Shown here piece after piece: positions 8,672 through 16,472 of a DNA stretch of 39,149 bases. The notes beneath the pieces are model-generated. The model was not told where the DNA came from. It did not search any database and was given only the letters and a program-made list of their open reading frames with translations. A program made the translations under genes and the position numbers. The stretch lies in the NCBI GenBank assembly GCA_020436165.1, contig JAGQYI010000057.1, positions 1 through 39,149 of the forward strand, read 5' to 3'. Origin of the DNA: Cyclobacteriaceae bacterium. Its GTDB lineage: Bacteria > Bacteroidota > Bacteroidia > Cytophagales > Cyclobacteriaceae. Within the stretch, counting starts at the first letter, position 1. Each line of letters begins with the position of its first letter.

Positions 8672-8902
8672 AATACGATTAACAATCCTGTATTTCCCCA
8701 AAATGAGTTCTCTAATCAGTTCATTTTCAAACTCAGGTACTTCCCTGCCTGATTTTGGAAAATTTTTTAGTTGTTCAATTCGTTGAAATATTCTGTCAGA
8801 AAATTCTCGGGCATATCTGGGAGAGTCAGAGTCAATTGCAATGTAGTCTGTAATATGATCTAAGTCGTTCCATGCTGACTCAGCCAAAACTATTTGGCCC
8901 AT
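8669..8902 (-). CDS. RelE/ParE-family toxin, truncated by a premature stop
   Basis: A 77-residue reading frame that starts at ATG 8902, overlapping the upstream antitoxin by 13 bases, the usual order antitoxin then toxin. ParE features are visible: AWNDLDHITDYIA (10-22) in the first helix, FSDRIFQRIEQLKNFPKSGRE (helix 2 and the FPxSGR motif near 53-58), and LIRELILGKYRIVNRI at the end. Family members continue for a further strand carrying RVxHGxR; here a TAA interrupts just after VNRI, and the missing strand is still encoded downstream. I infer that the toxin is inactive or weak, leaving a relic module. In the family, ParE acts on gyrase and RelE on ribosome-bound mRNA; the sequence does not decide the target. 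Confidence 0.85.
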   Translation of the reverse strand: MGQIVLAESAWNDLDHITDYIAIDSDSPRYAREFSDRIFQRIEQLKNFPKSGREVPEFENELIRELILGKYRIVNRI

Positions 8903-9072
8903 TTTTTAGCTATTTTATTCTTTGCCTCTTCTAAAGAAATTGTTTTCCCATTTTCGACATCATTAATCCCCTGTTCAACTTTTTCAATAAACAATAATTT
9001 ATCCATCAATTCCTCTGTCGAGAATTCTTCAGGAAGCTTATCCAAAGTTTCGATAACTTTCTCTCGTTTCAT
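8890..9072 (-). CDS. Antitoxin of the ParE/RelE-type module
   Basis: A 60-residue, highly charged, helix-prone protein: MKREKVIETLDKLPEEFSTE at the N-terminus, then ELMDKLLFIEKVEQGI, then a C-terminal segment ISLEEAKNKIAKKWAK that probably wraps the toxin. The phrase LMDKLLFIEKVEQG is typical of small antitoxins paired with ParE in Bacteroidota. It overlaps the toxin gene by 13 bases. A palindrome 13 bases upstream of the start could be the operator for autoregulation. With the toxin truncated, the antitoxin may be kept as a leftover or as an anti-addiction element. Confidence 0.82.
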   Translation of the reverse strand: MKREKVIETLDKLPEEFSTEELMDKLLFIEKVEQGINDVENGKTISLEEAKNKIAKKWAK

Positions 9073-9084
9073 ATTATAAATTTA

Positions 9085-9098
9085 ATGAATCAATTCAT
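9085..9098. promoter_or_regulatory. Candidate antitoxin operator palindrome
   Basis: ATGAAT-CA-ATTCAT is a perfect 6-bp inverted repeat with a 2-base spacer, 13 bp upstream of the antitoxin start. Type II toxin-antitoxin operons are usually autorepressed from such a site. No second copy was seen. Confidence 0.4.
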
Positions 9099-9186
9099 GA
9101 AGCTATTTGATGCCAAAATATAAGGTTTTTATTCTTGTTTTTAAGCTTATAATAAGCTCTTTAATTTTTATCTCTAGTAAAAATTA

Positions 9187-9218
9187 TTTGCACTTCTTCC
9201 TAAATATCAGTAACTTAA
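9187..9218 (+). promoter_or_regulatory. Candidate Bacteroidota-type promoter for the CBS protein
   Basis: TTTG at 9187-9190, 20 bp spacer, then TAACTTAA at 9211-9218, an imperfect match to the TAnnTTTG -7 element. It lies 24 bp before the ATG at 9243, in very AT-rich DNA. Motif match only. Confidence 0.35.
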
Positions 9219-9242
9219 TAAGCCACAAAACCCCAAACCCGT

Positions 9243-9701
9243 ATGGTGAAGAACTATCAAGGTGCTCGTATAGAGCAGGTAAAAACAATCGCTCAACCTG
9301 TAAGTGTTGAAGATTACATGACGCGCAGGCTTATCACATTTAAGCCAGAAGATACTATCCACGATGTTATTGATGTACTGTTGAACAAGAAGATCTCAGG
9401 AGGCCCGGTAGTAGATGACAAAAACCACCTGATAGGTGTTATCTCCGAAGGAGATTGTCTGAAGGAAATTGTTAAAGGTAAGTATACCAATATGCCCAAC
9501 CTAAATGGCAGGGTGGAAGAACATATGGCCAAGGATGTAAAAACCATTGCGCCCGAAACCAACATTTTTGAGGCTGCCAATATGTTCCTTAGTATGAAGT
9601 TGAGACGGTTCCCGGTAGTAAGAAATGGGAAGCTCATAGGTCAGATTAGCCAAAAGGATGTGATGCGGGCCGTTAGAAACCTGAAAAGCACCACCTGGTA
9701 A
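9243..9701 (+). CDS. Two-CBS-domain protein
   Basis: A 152-residue stand-alone CBS pair. CBS1 spans about 22-82 (VEDYMTRRLITFKPEDTI through LIGVISEGDCLKEI) and CBS2 about 92-149 (VEEHMAKDVKTIAPETNI through LIGQISQKDVMRAV). Such pairs bind adenosyl nucleotides and act as cytoplasmic energy or ligand sensors; no effector domain is attached, so it probably acts on a partner in trans. The partner is unknown. The gene stands alone after the toxin-antitoxin pair, with a candidate promoter just upstream, and is followed 65 bp later by a lipoprotein gene. Confidence 0.88.
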   Translation: MVKNYQGARIEQVKTIAQPVSVEDYMTRRLITFKPEDTIHDVIDVLLNKKISGGPVVDDKNHLIGVISEGDCLKEIVKGKYTNMPNLNGRVEEHMAKDVKTIAPETNIFEAANMFLSMKLRRFPVVRNGKLIGQISQKDVMRAVRNLKSTTW

Positions 9702-9766
9702 ATTGGTTGGTTAATTGAGAACCATTTTGTGTACACTTGTGTTTAGTTTTTTCTAAAGGAATAACT

Positions 9767-10504
9767 ATGAAACATGTTTTGTACCTGGGGTTCATTTTAG
9801 TAGCTTTTATTGCTTGTCAAAGAGAGCCTTCAGCTGAGGAAATTCTCTCGGAGGCGATAATAGCGCATGGAGGTGATAAAATATATAATTCAAAAGTAGC
9901 GTTTGATTTCCGTGATAAACACTACGAGGCTACCTACCAAAATGGTGACTATGAGCTTACCCGTGAGTTCTCCGATTCGCTCAACAACAACATCAAAGAT
10001 GTATTGACCAACCAGGGTTTTGAGCGTTATGTGAATGATACGATCGTTGAACTGACAGATGAATGGAAAGTCAAATATTCCAATTCGGTCAATTCGGTTA
10101 TTTATTTCTTTAGGCTTCCCTTTAACTTAAAAGACCCAGCTGTTCATCTTACTTATCTGGGCAAGGGAGAAATAGAGGGTGACACATTTTATAAGCTAAA
10201 GGTATCTTTTGCAAAAAATGGTGGCGGTGAAGATTTCACTGACCAGTTTGTCTATTGGTTCAACTCCAAAACATACACCCTTGATTATTTGGCTTATGAG
10301 TACGCTACCAATGGAGGCGGTAAACGATTCCGGAAGGCTTTTGATCAGCGTAAAGTAAATGGCTGGTTAATCTCGGACTATCATAATTATGAGCCTAAAG
10401 ACCCTGGCATAAACATTGAAACATACGACCAATATTTCAGTGAAAACGGATTGAAAAAGCTGTCGGAAATAGTTAACAAAGATGTAAAGGTTGAATACTA
10501 CTGA
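9767..10504 (+). CDS. Lipoprotein, DUF6503-like
   Basis: A 245-residue lipoprotein. I start at ATG 9767 because it follows a good Shine-Dalgarno AAAGGA at 9755-9760 and opens directly with the signal MKHVLYLGFILVAFIAC (lipobox Cys17); an in-frame upstream start would bury this signal. The mature part begins with ILSEAIIAHGGDKIYNSKVA and FDFRDKHYEATYQNG, which resembles the DUF6503 family of Bacteroidota, a predicted beta-rich fold related to outer-membrane lipoprotein carriers such as LolA. The family name is from memory and not tested. It is followed 12 bp later by the acyltransferase gene on the same strand, suggesting an operon. Function unknown. Confidence 0.72.
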   Translation: MKHVLYLGFILVAFIACQREPSAEEILSEAIIAHGGDKIYNSKVAFDFRDKHYEATYQNGDYELTREFSDSLNNNIKDVLTNQGFERYVNDTIVELTDEWKVKYSNSVNSVIYFFRLPFNLKDPAVHLTYLGKGEIEGDTFYKLKVSFAKNGGGEDFTDQFVYWFNSKTYTLDYLAYEYATNGGGKRFRKAFDQRKVNGWLISDYHNYEPKDPGINIETYDQYFSENGLKKLSEIVNKDVKVEYY

Positions 10505-10516
10505 TAAAATTGAAGA

Positions 10517-11617
10517 ATGAAGTCGCATGAAAGACTTGTATCGCTTGACGCATTTAGGGGACTAACAATCCTACTGATGATTATTGTAAACACCCCTGGA
10601 AGTTGGGCCCATATTTATGCTCCATTTCGCCACTCTGAATGGCACGGTTGCACACCAACAGATTTAGTCTTTCCCTTCTTTTTATTTATTATGGGAACTG
10701 CAATGTGGTTTTCATTTAAAAATTACAACCATCAGTTTTCCACTTCTGCACTAATAAAAATTGTTAAACGAACACTTTTAATATTTCTCATTGGCCTCTT
10801 TTTAAATGCCTTTCCAAAATTTAATTTCGATACACTACGAATAATGGGCGTTTTGCAGCGAATAGCTCTCTCCTATGGTTTGGCGGGTTTGCTGGTTCTA
10901 GTACTTCCCAAATGGGGGCGGTATGTGGTTGCATCTGTAATTCTATTGGGCTATTGGTTTATACTGTCAGGTTATGGGACTGATCCTTTTAGTCTTGAAC
11001 ATAATCTTGCCAAGAACATAGATGTGGTGTTATTTGGGGTTAACCATGTTTATAAAGGATTTGGCATACCTTTCGACCCTGAGGGATTGCTAAGCACATT
11101 AACTGCATCCGTAAATGTGCTCTTTGGGTATTTTGTCGGAGAACAAATTTCTATATCAAAGAATGATAAAAAGTTGCTAACCAGGCTTAGTATTATTGGC
11201 CTTTCAGGAATTGTACTGGGCTTGCTTTGGGATCTGGTTTTTCCGATAAATAAACCTTTATGGACCAGCTCTTACGTGCTTTACAGTAGTGGTTGGGCCA
11301 TACTGCTTCTTTCATTTTTTATCTGGCTGATAGATTTGAAAGGAATGAAAAAATGGGCCAGCCCATTGGTAGTATTCGGGATGAATCCGTTGGTCATTTT
11401 CGTGCTCTCAATTGTTTGGGTAAAAGTACTTATCTATCTCGTTCACTTTAACCTCGATGGATCGCGCGTTAACGGATACACATGGCTGTATAAAGTTCTC
11501 TTCGTTCCGGTTGCAGGCAACTTAAATGGCTCACTTGCTTTTGCCTTATTTCACGGAATTTTATTTTGGGTTGTTGGCTATGTTCTTTACAGAAAAAGAA
11601 TAGTTATAAAAATCTGA
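10517..11617 (+). CDS. HGSNAT-like membrane acyltransferase (DUF5009 type)
   Basis: A 366-residue polytopic protein with about ten hydrophobic segments, related to heparan-alpha-glucosaminide N-acetyltransferase and NagX. The N-terminal signature is clear: RLVSLDAFRGLTILLMIIVN (6-25), then FRHSEWHGCTPTDLVFPFFL (37-56) including the family's conserved histidine (H39), then FIMGTAMWFS. The C-terminal part holds FGMNPLVIFVLS. In the family the enzyme transfers acetyl groups from cytoplasmic acetyl-CoA across the membrane to an amino sugar. The acceptor here is unknown; no glycan gene cluster is nearby. It follows the DUF6503-like lipoprotein by 12 bp. Confidence 0.88.
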   Translation: MKSHERLVSLDAFRGLTILLMIIVNTPGSWAHIYAPFRHSEWHGCTPTDLVFPFFLFIMGTAMWFSFKNYNHQFSTSALIKIVKRTLLIFLIGLFLNAFPKFNFDTLRIMGVLQRIALSYGLAGLLVLVLPKWGRYVVASVILLGYWFILSGYGTDPFSLEHNLAKNIDVVLFGVNHVYKGFGIPFDPEGLLSTLTASVNVLFGYFVGEQISISKNDKKLLTRLSIIGLSGIVLGLLWDLVFPINKPLWTSSYVLYSSGWAILLLSFFIWLIDLKGMKKWASPLVVFGMNPLVIFVLSIVWVKVLIYLVHFNLDGSRVNGYTWLYKVLFVPVAGNLNGSLAFALFHGILFWVVGYVLYRKRIVIKI

Positions 11618-11710
11618 TTTTTTAAAAACTCATTCATTCTCAAACCGTTAAAAAGTTGCACCGAATTGGTTTTAATCGTAAATTGAGACCTTAAAATACA
11701 ACCAAAACCA

Positions 11711-12199
11711 ATGAAGTTTCTAACCACAATTCTATTAGTTCTTTTCGTCTCATATTCAACATTTGCCCAGGAGTTTGAAAAAAAGGAAACCAATGACAGC
11801 CTGGGTATCGAATTTACCTATCCAATCAATTGGAAACCAACGGCCCAAAAAGCAGGCTACCTTTTAGGTTCTGAAAAAATGGAAGGGTTCATTCTTATAC
11901 GAGTGGAGCCTTACAAGACCTTAAAGAAAATGAAGGAAGCCATGCAAAATGGAATTTTACAGGAGGATGGAAGCAAGTTGACTTTATTAAATGAATTGCA
12001 AACCATGGGCGATGATGGTCTTGCCGGAATGTACGAAGGAAGCGTAGATGGCACTAAAGTACGAGGTTTTATGATGAGCAAGCTGGACAAAAAAAGTGGG
12101 AAAGGAGCTGTTGTTATTGTGGTGGCCCCACAGGATCGTTTTAACCAATCTCACATGGATGCTCTGAAAACTATTGCCCGCACACTTGTCTTTATTTAG
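11711..12199 (+). CDS. Secreted PsbP/Mog1-like protein, paralogue of the next gene
   Basis: A 162-residue protein with a Sec signal peptide MKFLTTILLVLFVSYSTFAQ. The mature domain (about 25-162) contains LGIEFTYPINWKPTAQKAGY, LLGSEKMEGFILIRVEPYKT and a C-terminal HMDALKTIARTLVF. The layout, with a strand-W-strand opening, a glycine-rich middle and a final helix, resembles PsbP/Mog1-type folds found in Bacteroidota secreted proteins; this is inferred. It is clearly related to the N-terminal half of the next gene, which begins six bases after its stop. Function unknown, probably periplasmic or outer-membrane associated. Confidence 0.7.
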   Translation: MKFLTTILLVLFVSYSTFAQEFEKKETNDSLGIEFTYPINWKPTAQKAGYLLGSEKMEGFILIRVEPYKTLKKMKEAMQNGILQEDGSKLTLLNELQTMGDDGLAGMYEGSVDGTKVRGFMMSKLDKKSGKGAVVIVVAPQDRFNQSHMDALKTIARTLVFI

Positions 12200-12205
12200 T
12201 AAATA

Positions 12206-13096
12206 ATGAAAAGAATTTTTCTTGCGATCTATCTGGTTATGCTGGTTTTTGGCGCAACCTTAGGTCAAAATAAGCAAATTCGGGAAGCTGCTTTCGGTGT
12301 TGCTTTCGAAATACCTGAAGGATGGCAATACCAGAAGACTGATTATGGATATGTGTTGGGTTCGAACACAATACCCGGCTTAATACTTTTAAGCTCGAAC
12401 CAATACAAGACACTTGACGAAATGCGGCAGGCAGCGCATGAGGGCATTCAGGAAGAAGGAGGTACCATGCTAAGATTAACTGGGAATATCTCCAATTTTG
12501 GTTCAAATGGCATTTCCGGTTATTTTCAAGGTACCATGAATTGGGAGCCTGCAAAGGCCTATTCCATTGCACTTGCCCATACAAAAGGAGGAAAGGGCGT
12601 TTCATGTGTTGTTATAAGTACGCCACAATTGTTTTCGGAGCAGCATGTAAAAACTTTGGAAACAATTGCGGGTTCTTTCAAATTCTTTGAGCCTGAGTTA
12701 CCGGAAGAAGTTAAAGAATGGGAAAAATGGTTTAAAACTCCCGGTGGCTGCCGGTTGAAATATCTAACAAGTTCAGGAAGCTCTGATTATTCAGGTGGAT
12801 ATACCGGGTCCAGCTCGGAGGCTACCATAGACCTATGCCCCAATGGTAATTTTGGCTTTAGCAGTAATTCAGACTTTAGCATGAACATTGATGCAGGTTC
12901 GGCTTTTTCAGCCTCAAATGATAGCGGGCAAGGTACCTGGGAGGTTGGTTTCAATGGCAGGCATGCTGCGCTTCTTCTTCATTTTAATGATGGAAGAGAA
13001 AAAGAATACGAACTTACCTACGTAGATAAAAAAACCTACCTGAATGGGTATCGGTACTTTGTTTTATTTGAAAATGAGGGCCCCCGGTGCTATTAG
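12206..13096 (+). CDS. Secreted two-domain protein, paralogue plus C-terminal beta domain
   Basis: A 296-residue secreted protein, signal MKRIFLAIYLVMLVFGATLGQ. Residues 25-160 repeat the domain of the preceding gene: FGVAFEIPEGWQYQKTDYGY, VLGSNTIPGLILLSSNQYKT and a closing HVKTLETIAGSFKFF. After a short linker EEVKEWEKWFKTPGG comes a second domain (about 180-296) rich in Ser, Gly and aromatic residues, with GQGTWEVGFNGRHAALLLHF and EYELTYVDKKTYLNGYRYF, suggesting a lipocalin-like beta barrel as in secreted proteins where a background value is compared with signal. The two genes look like a tandem duplication followed by domain gain. No function is assigned. It converges with recR, ending one base before the recR stop codon. 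Confidence 0.7.
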   Translation: MKRIFLAIYLVMLVFGATLGQNKQIREAAFGVAFEIPEGWQYQKTDYGYVLGSNTIPGLILLSSNQYKTLDEMRQAAHEGIQEEGGTMLRLTGNISNFGSNGISGYFQGTMNWEPAKAYSIALAHTKGGKGVSCVVISTPQLFSEQHVKTLETIAGSFKFFEPELPEEVKEWEKWFKTPGGCRLKYLTSSGSSDYSGGYTGSSSEATIDLCPNGNFGFSSNSDFSMNIDAGSAFSASNDSGQGTWEVGFNGRHAALLLHFNDGREKEYELTYVDKKTYLNGYRYFVLFENEGPRCY

Positions 13097-13097
13097 C

Positions 13098-13703
13098 CTA
13101 CAGTTGCTGGCGGTTCATTATACTTCTTCCCAGCGTAATCTCATCGGTATATTCCAGCTCGCCTCCAACCGGAACACCTCGCGCAATAGAGGTGATCTTT
13201 ACGCCTGAATCTTTTAGCTTTTTGGAAAGATAAAAGGCGGTTGTATCTCCTTCCATGGTAGCCGGAAGAGCCAATATAACCTCACTCACTTTTTCTTCCT
13301 TATCGAAAATACGCTCAACCAAAGGCTCAATAGTAAGATCAGAAGGACCAATACCCTCAATGGGGGCAATAATTCCACCTAATACATGATACAAGCCAAA
13401 ATACTGCCCGGTATTTTCTATCGCCATTACATCACGTGTATCTTCCACCACACAAATCACCGAACGATCGCGTTTGGTGCTGTTACAAATAGTGCAGGTT
13501 GGGGCATCAGAAATATTAAAACATTGGTCGCAATATCGGGTGTTCTCACGAAGCCTGATAAGCGCCTCGCTTAAATTGTGAACCTCAACCTTTTCTTGCT
13601 TAAGCAAATGAAGCGCTAAACGCAAAGCAGTCTTCTTGCCAATACCGGGGAGCTTGGCTATTTCCTCTACTGCGTTCTCAATTAATTTAGAAGGGTATTC
13701 CAT
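13098..13703 (-). CDS. recR: Recombination protein RecR
   Basis: RecR, 201 residues, loads RecA on gapped DNA in the RecFOR pathway. Seen in order: the helix-hairpin-helix LPGIGKKTALRLALHLL (17-33), the zinc finger CDQCFNISDAPTCTIC (58-73), and the Toprim domain from SVICVVEDTRDVMAIE (about 81) to a C-terminal SIARGVPVGGELEYTDEITL. All are at their usual positions. It lies three bases after clpS, so the two form an operon on the minus strand. Confidence 0.96.
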   Translation of the reverse strand: MEYPSKLIENAVEEIAKLPGIGKKTALRLALHLLKQEKVEVHNLSEALIRLRENTRYCDQCFNISDAPTCTICNSTKRDRSVICVVEDTRDVMAIENTGQYFGLYHVLGGIIAPIEGIGPSDLTIEPLVERIFDKEEKVSEVILALPATMEGDTTAFYLSKKLKDSGVKITSIARGVPVGGELEYTDEITLGRSIMNRQQL

Positions 13704-13706
13704 ACA

Positions 13707-13976
13707 CTATCTGATTCGTGCATCAATGCCCTCGTCACAGATAGCTCTTGCCATAGGGGTAAGTTCATCGCGCGTACCAGACTTTACAGCACACTTGCCT
13801 TTATAATGAATAAGCAAGGTACACTGTTCTGCCTGTTCAGGAGAATGTTTGCACACGCGTATTAATGTATTGATCACATGATCGAATGTATTCACTTCGT
13901 CATTATAAACCACCAACGAGTTGGGGTCATCAATGAGCTCATCAATATCAATTTCCGGTAATTCAAGTTCCTTCAT
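13707..13976 (-). CDS. clpS: ATP-dependent Clp protease adaptor ClpS
   Basis: An 89-residue ClpS-like adaptor, which hands N-degron substrates to ClpA or ClpC. Seen: LVVYNDEVNTFDHVINTLIR (22-41), where the NDExNTFDxV motif forms the hydrophobic pocket for N-terminal residues, and a helix HSPEQAEQCTLLIHYKGKC with the usual histidine-containing block. The acidic N-terminus ELELPEIDIDELIDDPN is the flexible arm. It is the first gene of a two-gene unit with recR and is divergent from the symporter gene at 14042, only 65 bp away. Confidence 0.92.
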   Translation of the reverse strand: MKELELPEIDIDELIDDPNSLVVYNDEVNTFDHVINTLIRVCKHSPEQAEQCTLLIHYKGKCAVKSGTRDELTPMARAICDEGIDARIR

Positions 13977-14041
13977 CTCTTGACATTTCTATGAATGGAG
14001 CAAAGATATAGAGATTTGATTGATATACTTGTTAAAAAATT

Positions 14042-15481
14042 ATGCAACCGGGACTAGTAGCAGGCATCATCGGAGGATATTTCATTGTATTGATCCTCAT
14101 TTCTTATCTAACCTCAGGTAAAGGAGACTCAAAGGCTTTTTTTACAGGAAATCGTCAGTCGCCCTGGTACCTTGTGGCATTTGGTATGATTGGTGCCTCA
14201 TTATCCGGAGTTACATTTATTTCAGTACCCGGGTGGGTTGAATCCACTGGTTTCTCCTACATGCAAATGGTGCTTGGCTACATGCTGGGTTATTTGATTA
14301 TTGGTACTGTTTTGCTTCCTCTTTATTATAAGCTCAATCTGGTTTCAATCTACCAGTACCTGGAAACAAGGTTTGGCAAATACAGTTACAAAACAGGAGC
14401 TTTTTTCTTTTTGATCTCGCGCGTAATTGGAGCTTCTTTTCGTCTATTCCTGGTAGCCAGCGTGTTGCAAATAGCTTTTTTCGATTCCTTTAACATTCCT
14501 TTTGAGGTGTCCGTTTTAGCCACCATTGTGCTGATCTGGATTTACACGTTTCGCGGAGGTATAAAAACCATTGTGTGGACAGATACATTACAGACCCTGT
14601 TTATGTTATTGGCTGTGGGCATCACCATTATCATTATTTCAAAAGACATGCACCTTTCTGCCGGTGGGTTAGCACAAGCCATTTCCGAGAGTCATTATTC
14701 CAAGATATTTAACTGGGACTGGCATGCCAAAACCAATTTCTTTAAGCAGTTTTTCTCAGGTGCGTTTATCGCCATTGTAATGACCGGCCTTGACCAAGAC
14801 ATGATGCAGAAAAACCTGACCTGCAAAACGCTGGGTGAATCGCAAAAAAATATGTTCTGGTTTAGCCTAAGCCTGATCGTAGTTAACCTGTTTTTCCTAA
14901 GCCTTGGTGCCTTATTGTTTATGTATGCTCAAAGCAATGGCATTGCCTTACCCGAAAGATCGGATGATCTTTACCCTATGCTGGCCCTGAACCATTTGGG
15001 CACGTTGGCAGGAATCACTTTTTTATTAGGAATAACCGCAGCTGCCTACTCAAGTGCCGACTCGGCCCTCACCGCACTTACCACTTCTTTTAGCGTTGAC
15101 TTCCTGGGCATGGATGCGGAAAAAGACAATAAGAAATTAAGAACAATTATTCACATTGGTTTTTCGGTTTTACTATTCCTGGTAATTGTAGTGTTCAAAG
15201 CCATAAACGATCAAAGTGTGATAAGTGCAGTGTTTACCGCTGCCGGTTACACCTATGGGCCATTACTGGGCTTGTATGCTTTCGGCCTGTTTTCCAAAAG
15301 AGAAACAAATGATAAAGCGGTTCCTTTTATTGCCGTGTTCGCCCCCATTTTATCTTACGTTTTAAGCACCTATTCAGATACTCTTTTGTGGGGTTACACG
15401 TTCGGTTTTGAGCTGCTTATCGTAAATGGACTGTTGACGTTTATTGGGGTATGGATTTTTTCGAATCGAAACACTCAATAA
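14042..15481 (+). CDS. Sodium:solute symporter family protein
   Basis: A 479-residue inner-membrane transporter with about 13 hydrophobic segments, of the SSS family. Seen: SKAFFTGNRQSPWYLVAFGM (about 30-49), MIGASLSGVTFISVPGW in TM2, SRVIGASFRLFLVASVLQ, GGIKTIVWTDTLQT (a family signature, about 175-190) and AAYSSADSALTALTTSFSVD (about 338-357), which corresponds to the Na2 site helix with serine and threonine ligands. The transported solute cannot be read from sequence. It is divergent from clpS, and its 3' end is followed by an imperfect inverted repeat. Confidence 0.93.
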   Translation: MQPGLVAGIIGGYFIVLILISYLTSGKGDSKAFFTGNRQSPWYLVAFGMIGASLSGVTFISVPGWVESTGFSYMQMVLGYMLGYLIIGTVLLPLYYKLNLVSIYQYLETRFGKYSYKTGAFFFLISRVIGASFRLFLVASVLQIAFFDSFNIPFEVSVLATIVLIWIYTFRGGIKTIVWTDTLQTLFMLLAVGITIIIISKDMHLSAGGLAQAISESHYSKIFNWDWHAKTNFFKQFFSGAFIAIVMTGLDQDMMQKNLTCKTLGESQKNMFWFSLSLIVVNLFFLSLGALLFMYAQSNGIALPERSDDLYPMLALNHLGTLAGITFLLGITAAAYSSADSALTALTTSFSVDFLGMDAEKDNKKLRTIIHIGFSVLLFLVIVVFKAINDQSVISAVFTAAGYTYGPLLGLYAFGLFSKRETNDKAVPFIAVFAPILSYVLSTYSDTLLWGYTFGFELLIVNGLLTFIGVWIFSNRNTQ

Positions 15482-15482
15482 A

Positions 15483-15585
15483 AAGTCATTTCGTAATAAG
15501 CCGCAGGCGACCGAAGAAATCTTTACCATTAACAAAGGGGCCTTCTTTTGGATAAAGATGTCTTCACTTCGTTACGACATAACTT
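15483..15585. repeat. Imperfect long inverted repeat between symporter and ATL gene
   Basis: Outer arms AAGTCATTTCGTAA (15483-15496) and TTACGACATAACTT (15572-15585) pair imperfectly; inner arms CGAAGAAATCTTTA (15512-15525) and GGATAAAGATGTCTTCACTTCG (15550-15571; second arm given by its positions) also pair. This resembles degenerate intergenic repeats of the GTCATTTCG type common in Bacteroidota genomes. It may also serve as a terminator for the two converging genes. Confidence 0.55.
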
Positions 15586-15599
15586 CCTAAGAAGCTATA

Positions 15600-15932
15600 C
15601 TATAACTCCAGCTCTATAGCCGGATCCCAAAACTTCTCTTTATAATCCTGAACCTGGTCATCGATCACTTTGATGCCCTCTGCCTCCAGTCGTTCCTGCA
15701 TTGGATTACGCGGATCGAAATGATGTTTACCAGAAAGAAGCCCGTTACGATTAACCACACGATGTGCCGGCACATCTGGCAAAGAATGCGCGGCATTCAT
15801 GGCCCAGCCTACCATCCGGGCGCTGCCTTTGGTGCCCAGGTAATTGGCAATAGCACCGTAAGAAGTAACACGCCCTTTGGGTATTAATCGCACCACCTCG
15901 TACACCATGTCAAAAAAGCTAAGCTTATCCAT
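15600..15932 (-). CDS. Alkyltransferase-like (ATL) protein, MGMT family without the active cysteine
   Basis: A 110-residue protein of the O6-methylguanine-DNA methyltransferase superfamily. Seen: the helix-turn-helix recognition part GRVTSYGAIANYLGTKGSAR (about 20-39) with the arginine finger, WAMNAAHSLPDVPAHRVVNRNG (W to G about 43-64), in which PAHR stands where repair enzymes have PCHR. The methyl-acceptor cysteine is thus alanine. ATL proteins bind alkylated guanine and pass it to nucleotide excision repair without removing the group. I start at ATG 15932; in-frame codons upstream to 16007 would add 25 residues unlike the family. An AAGAGG lies about a dozen bases before the start. Confidence 0.9.
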   Translation of the reverse strand: MDKLSFFDMVYEVVRLIPKGRVTSYGAIANYLGTKGSARMVGWAMNAAHSLPDVPAHRVVNRNGLLSGKHHFDPRNPMQERLEAEGIKVIDDQVQDYKEKFWDPAIELEL

Positions 15933-16049
15933 ACAGCTAATGTACCTCTTTGCATCTAAAACCAATGGCCGTCTGAATAAACTTGGCATTTTTAGTTTTA
16001 TTACCATTTCAAATGCCCTAGCTTGGTAGTTTCAAATAAATTGAATCCA

Positions 16050-16472
16050 ATGAAAAAGCTATTCATCATACTTTTAGCAGTAACAGCATTTTCTTGTCAG
16101 GAAAAGGGCACTGAATCTGCAAATGAAGCAAACACAGAATCAACCCGGGAAATCAAGGACTATTTGTCGCAGTACAAACCTTATCCTATGGATTTTGATG
16201 CAACTTCCTACAATGAAACAGATAGAACCATACTTAAGAAATTGGTGGAAGCATCTGAATACCTGGATACCATTTATTGGTTGCAGACTTCAAAATATGG
16301 CCTGCACTTGCGCGACAGCCTGGCGGCAATAAAAGATAAAAATCAAAGTACGAAAGACCTGCTTACACTGGTAAACCGAAATGGTGGCCCGTTTGAGTTG
16401 CTCAACGGGTACAAAACATTTATTGGAAACCAAACTTATTACCCGGGCGATGAACTATACCCCATGGCATGA
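16050..16472 (+). CDS. N-terminal part of a frameshifted M49-like lipoprotein peptidase
   Basis: A 140-residue frame starting at ATG 16050 with the lipoprotein signal MKKLFIILLAVTAFSC (Cys16). After a Ser/Glu-rich linker it contains ILKKLVEASEYLDTIYWLQT, DLLTLVNRNGGPFELLNGYK and GDELYPMA, then a stop. The segment with a dimer-like start (LxxLxEAxxxxDxIYW) and NGPxxxLNG matches the N-terminal half of DPP III-like (M49-type) proteins found in Bacteroidota, whose next words are YP followed closely by MT. Those words follow here too, but two bases out of frame, in the next feature. A 2-base insertion or 1-base deletion near 16463-16469 explains the break. The N-terminal half alone cannot be catalytic. 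Confidence 0.78.
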   Translation: MKKLFIILLAVTAFSCQEKGTESANEANTESTREIKDYLSQYKPYPMDFDATSYNETDRTILKKLVEASEYLDTIYWLQTSKYGLHLRDSLAAIKDKNQSTKDLLTLVNRNGGPFELLNGYKTFIGNQTYYPGDELYPMA

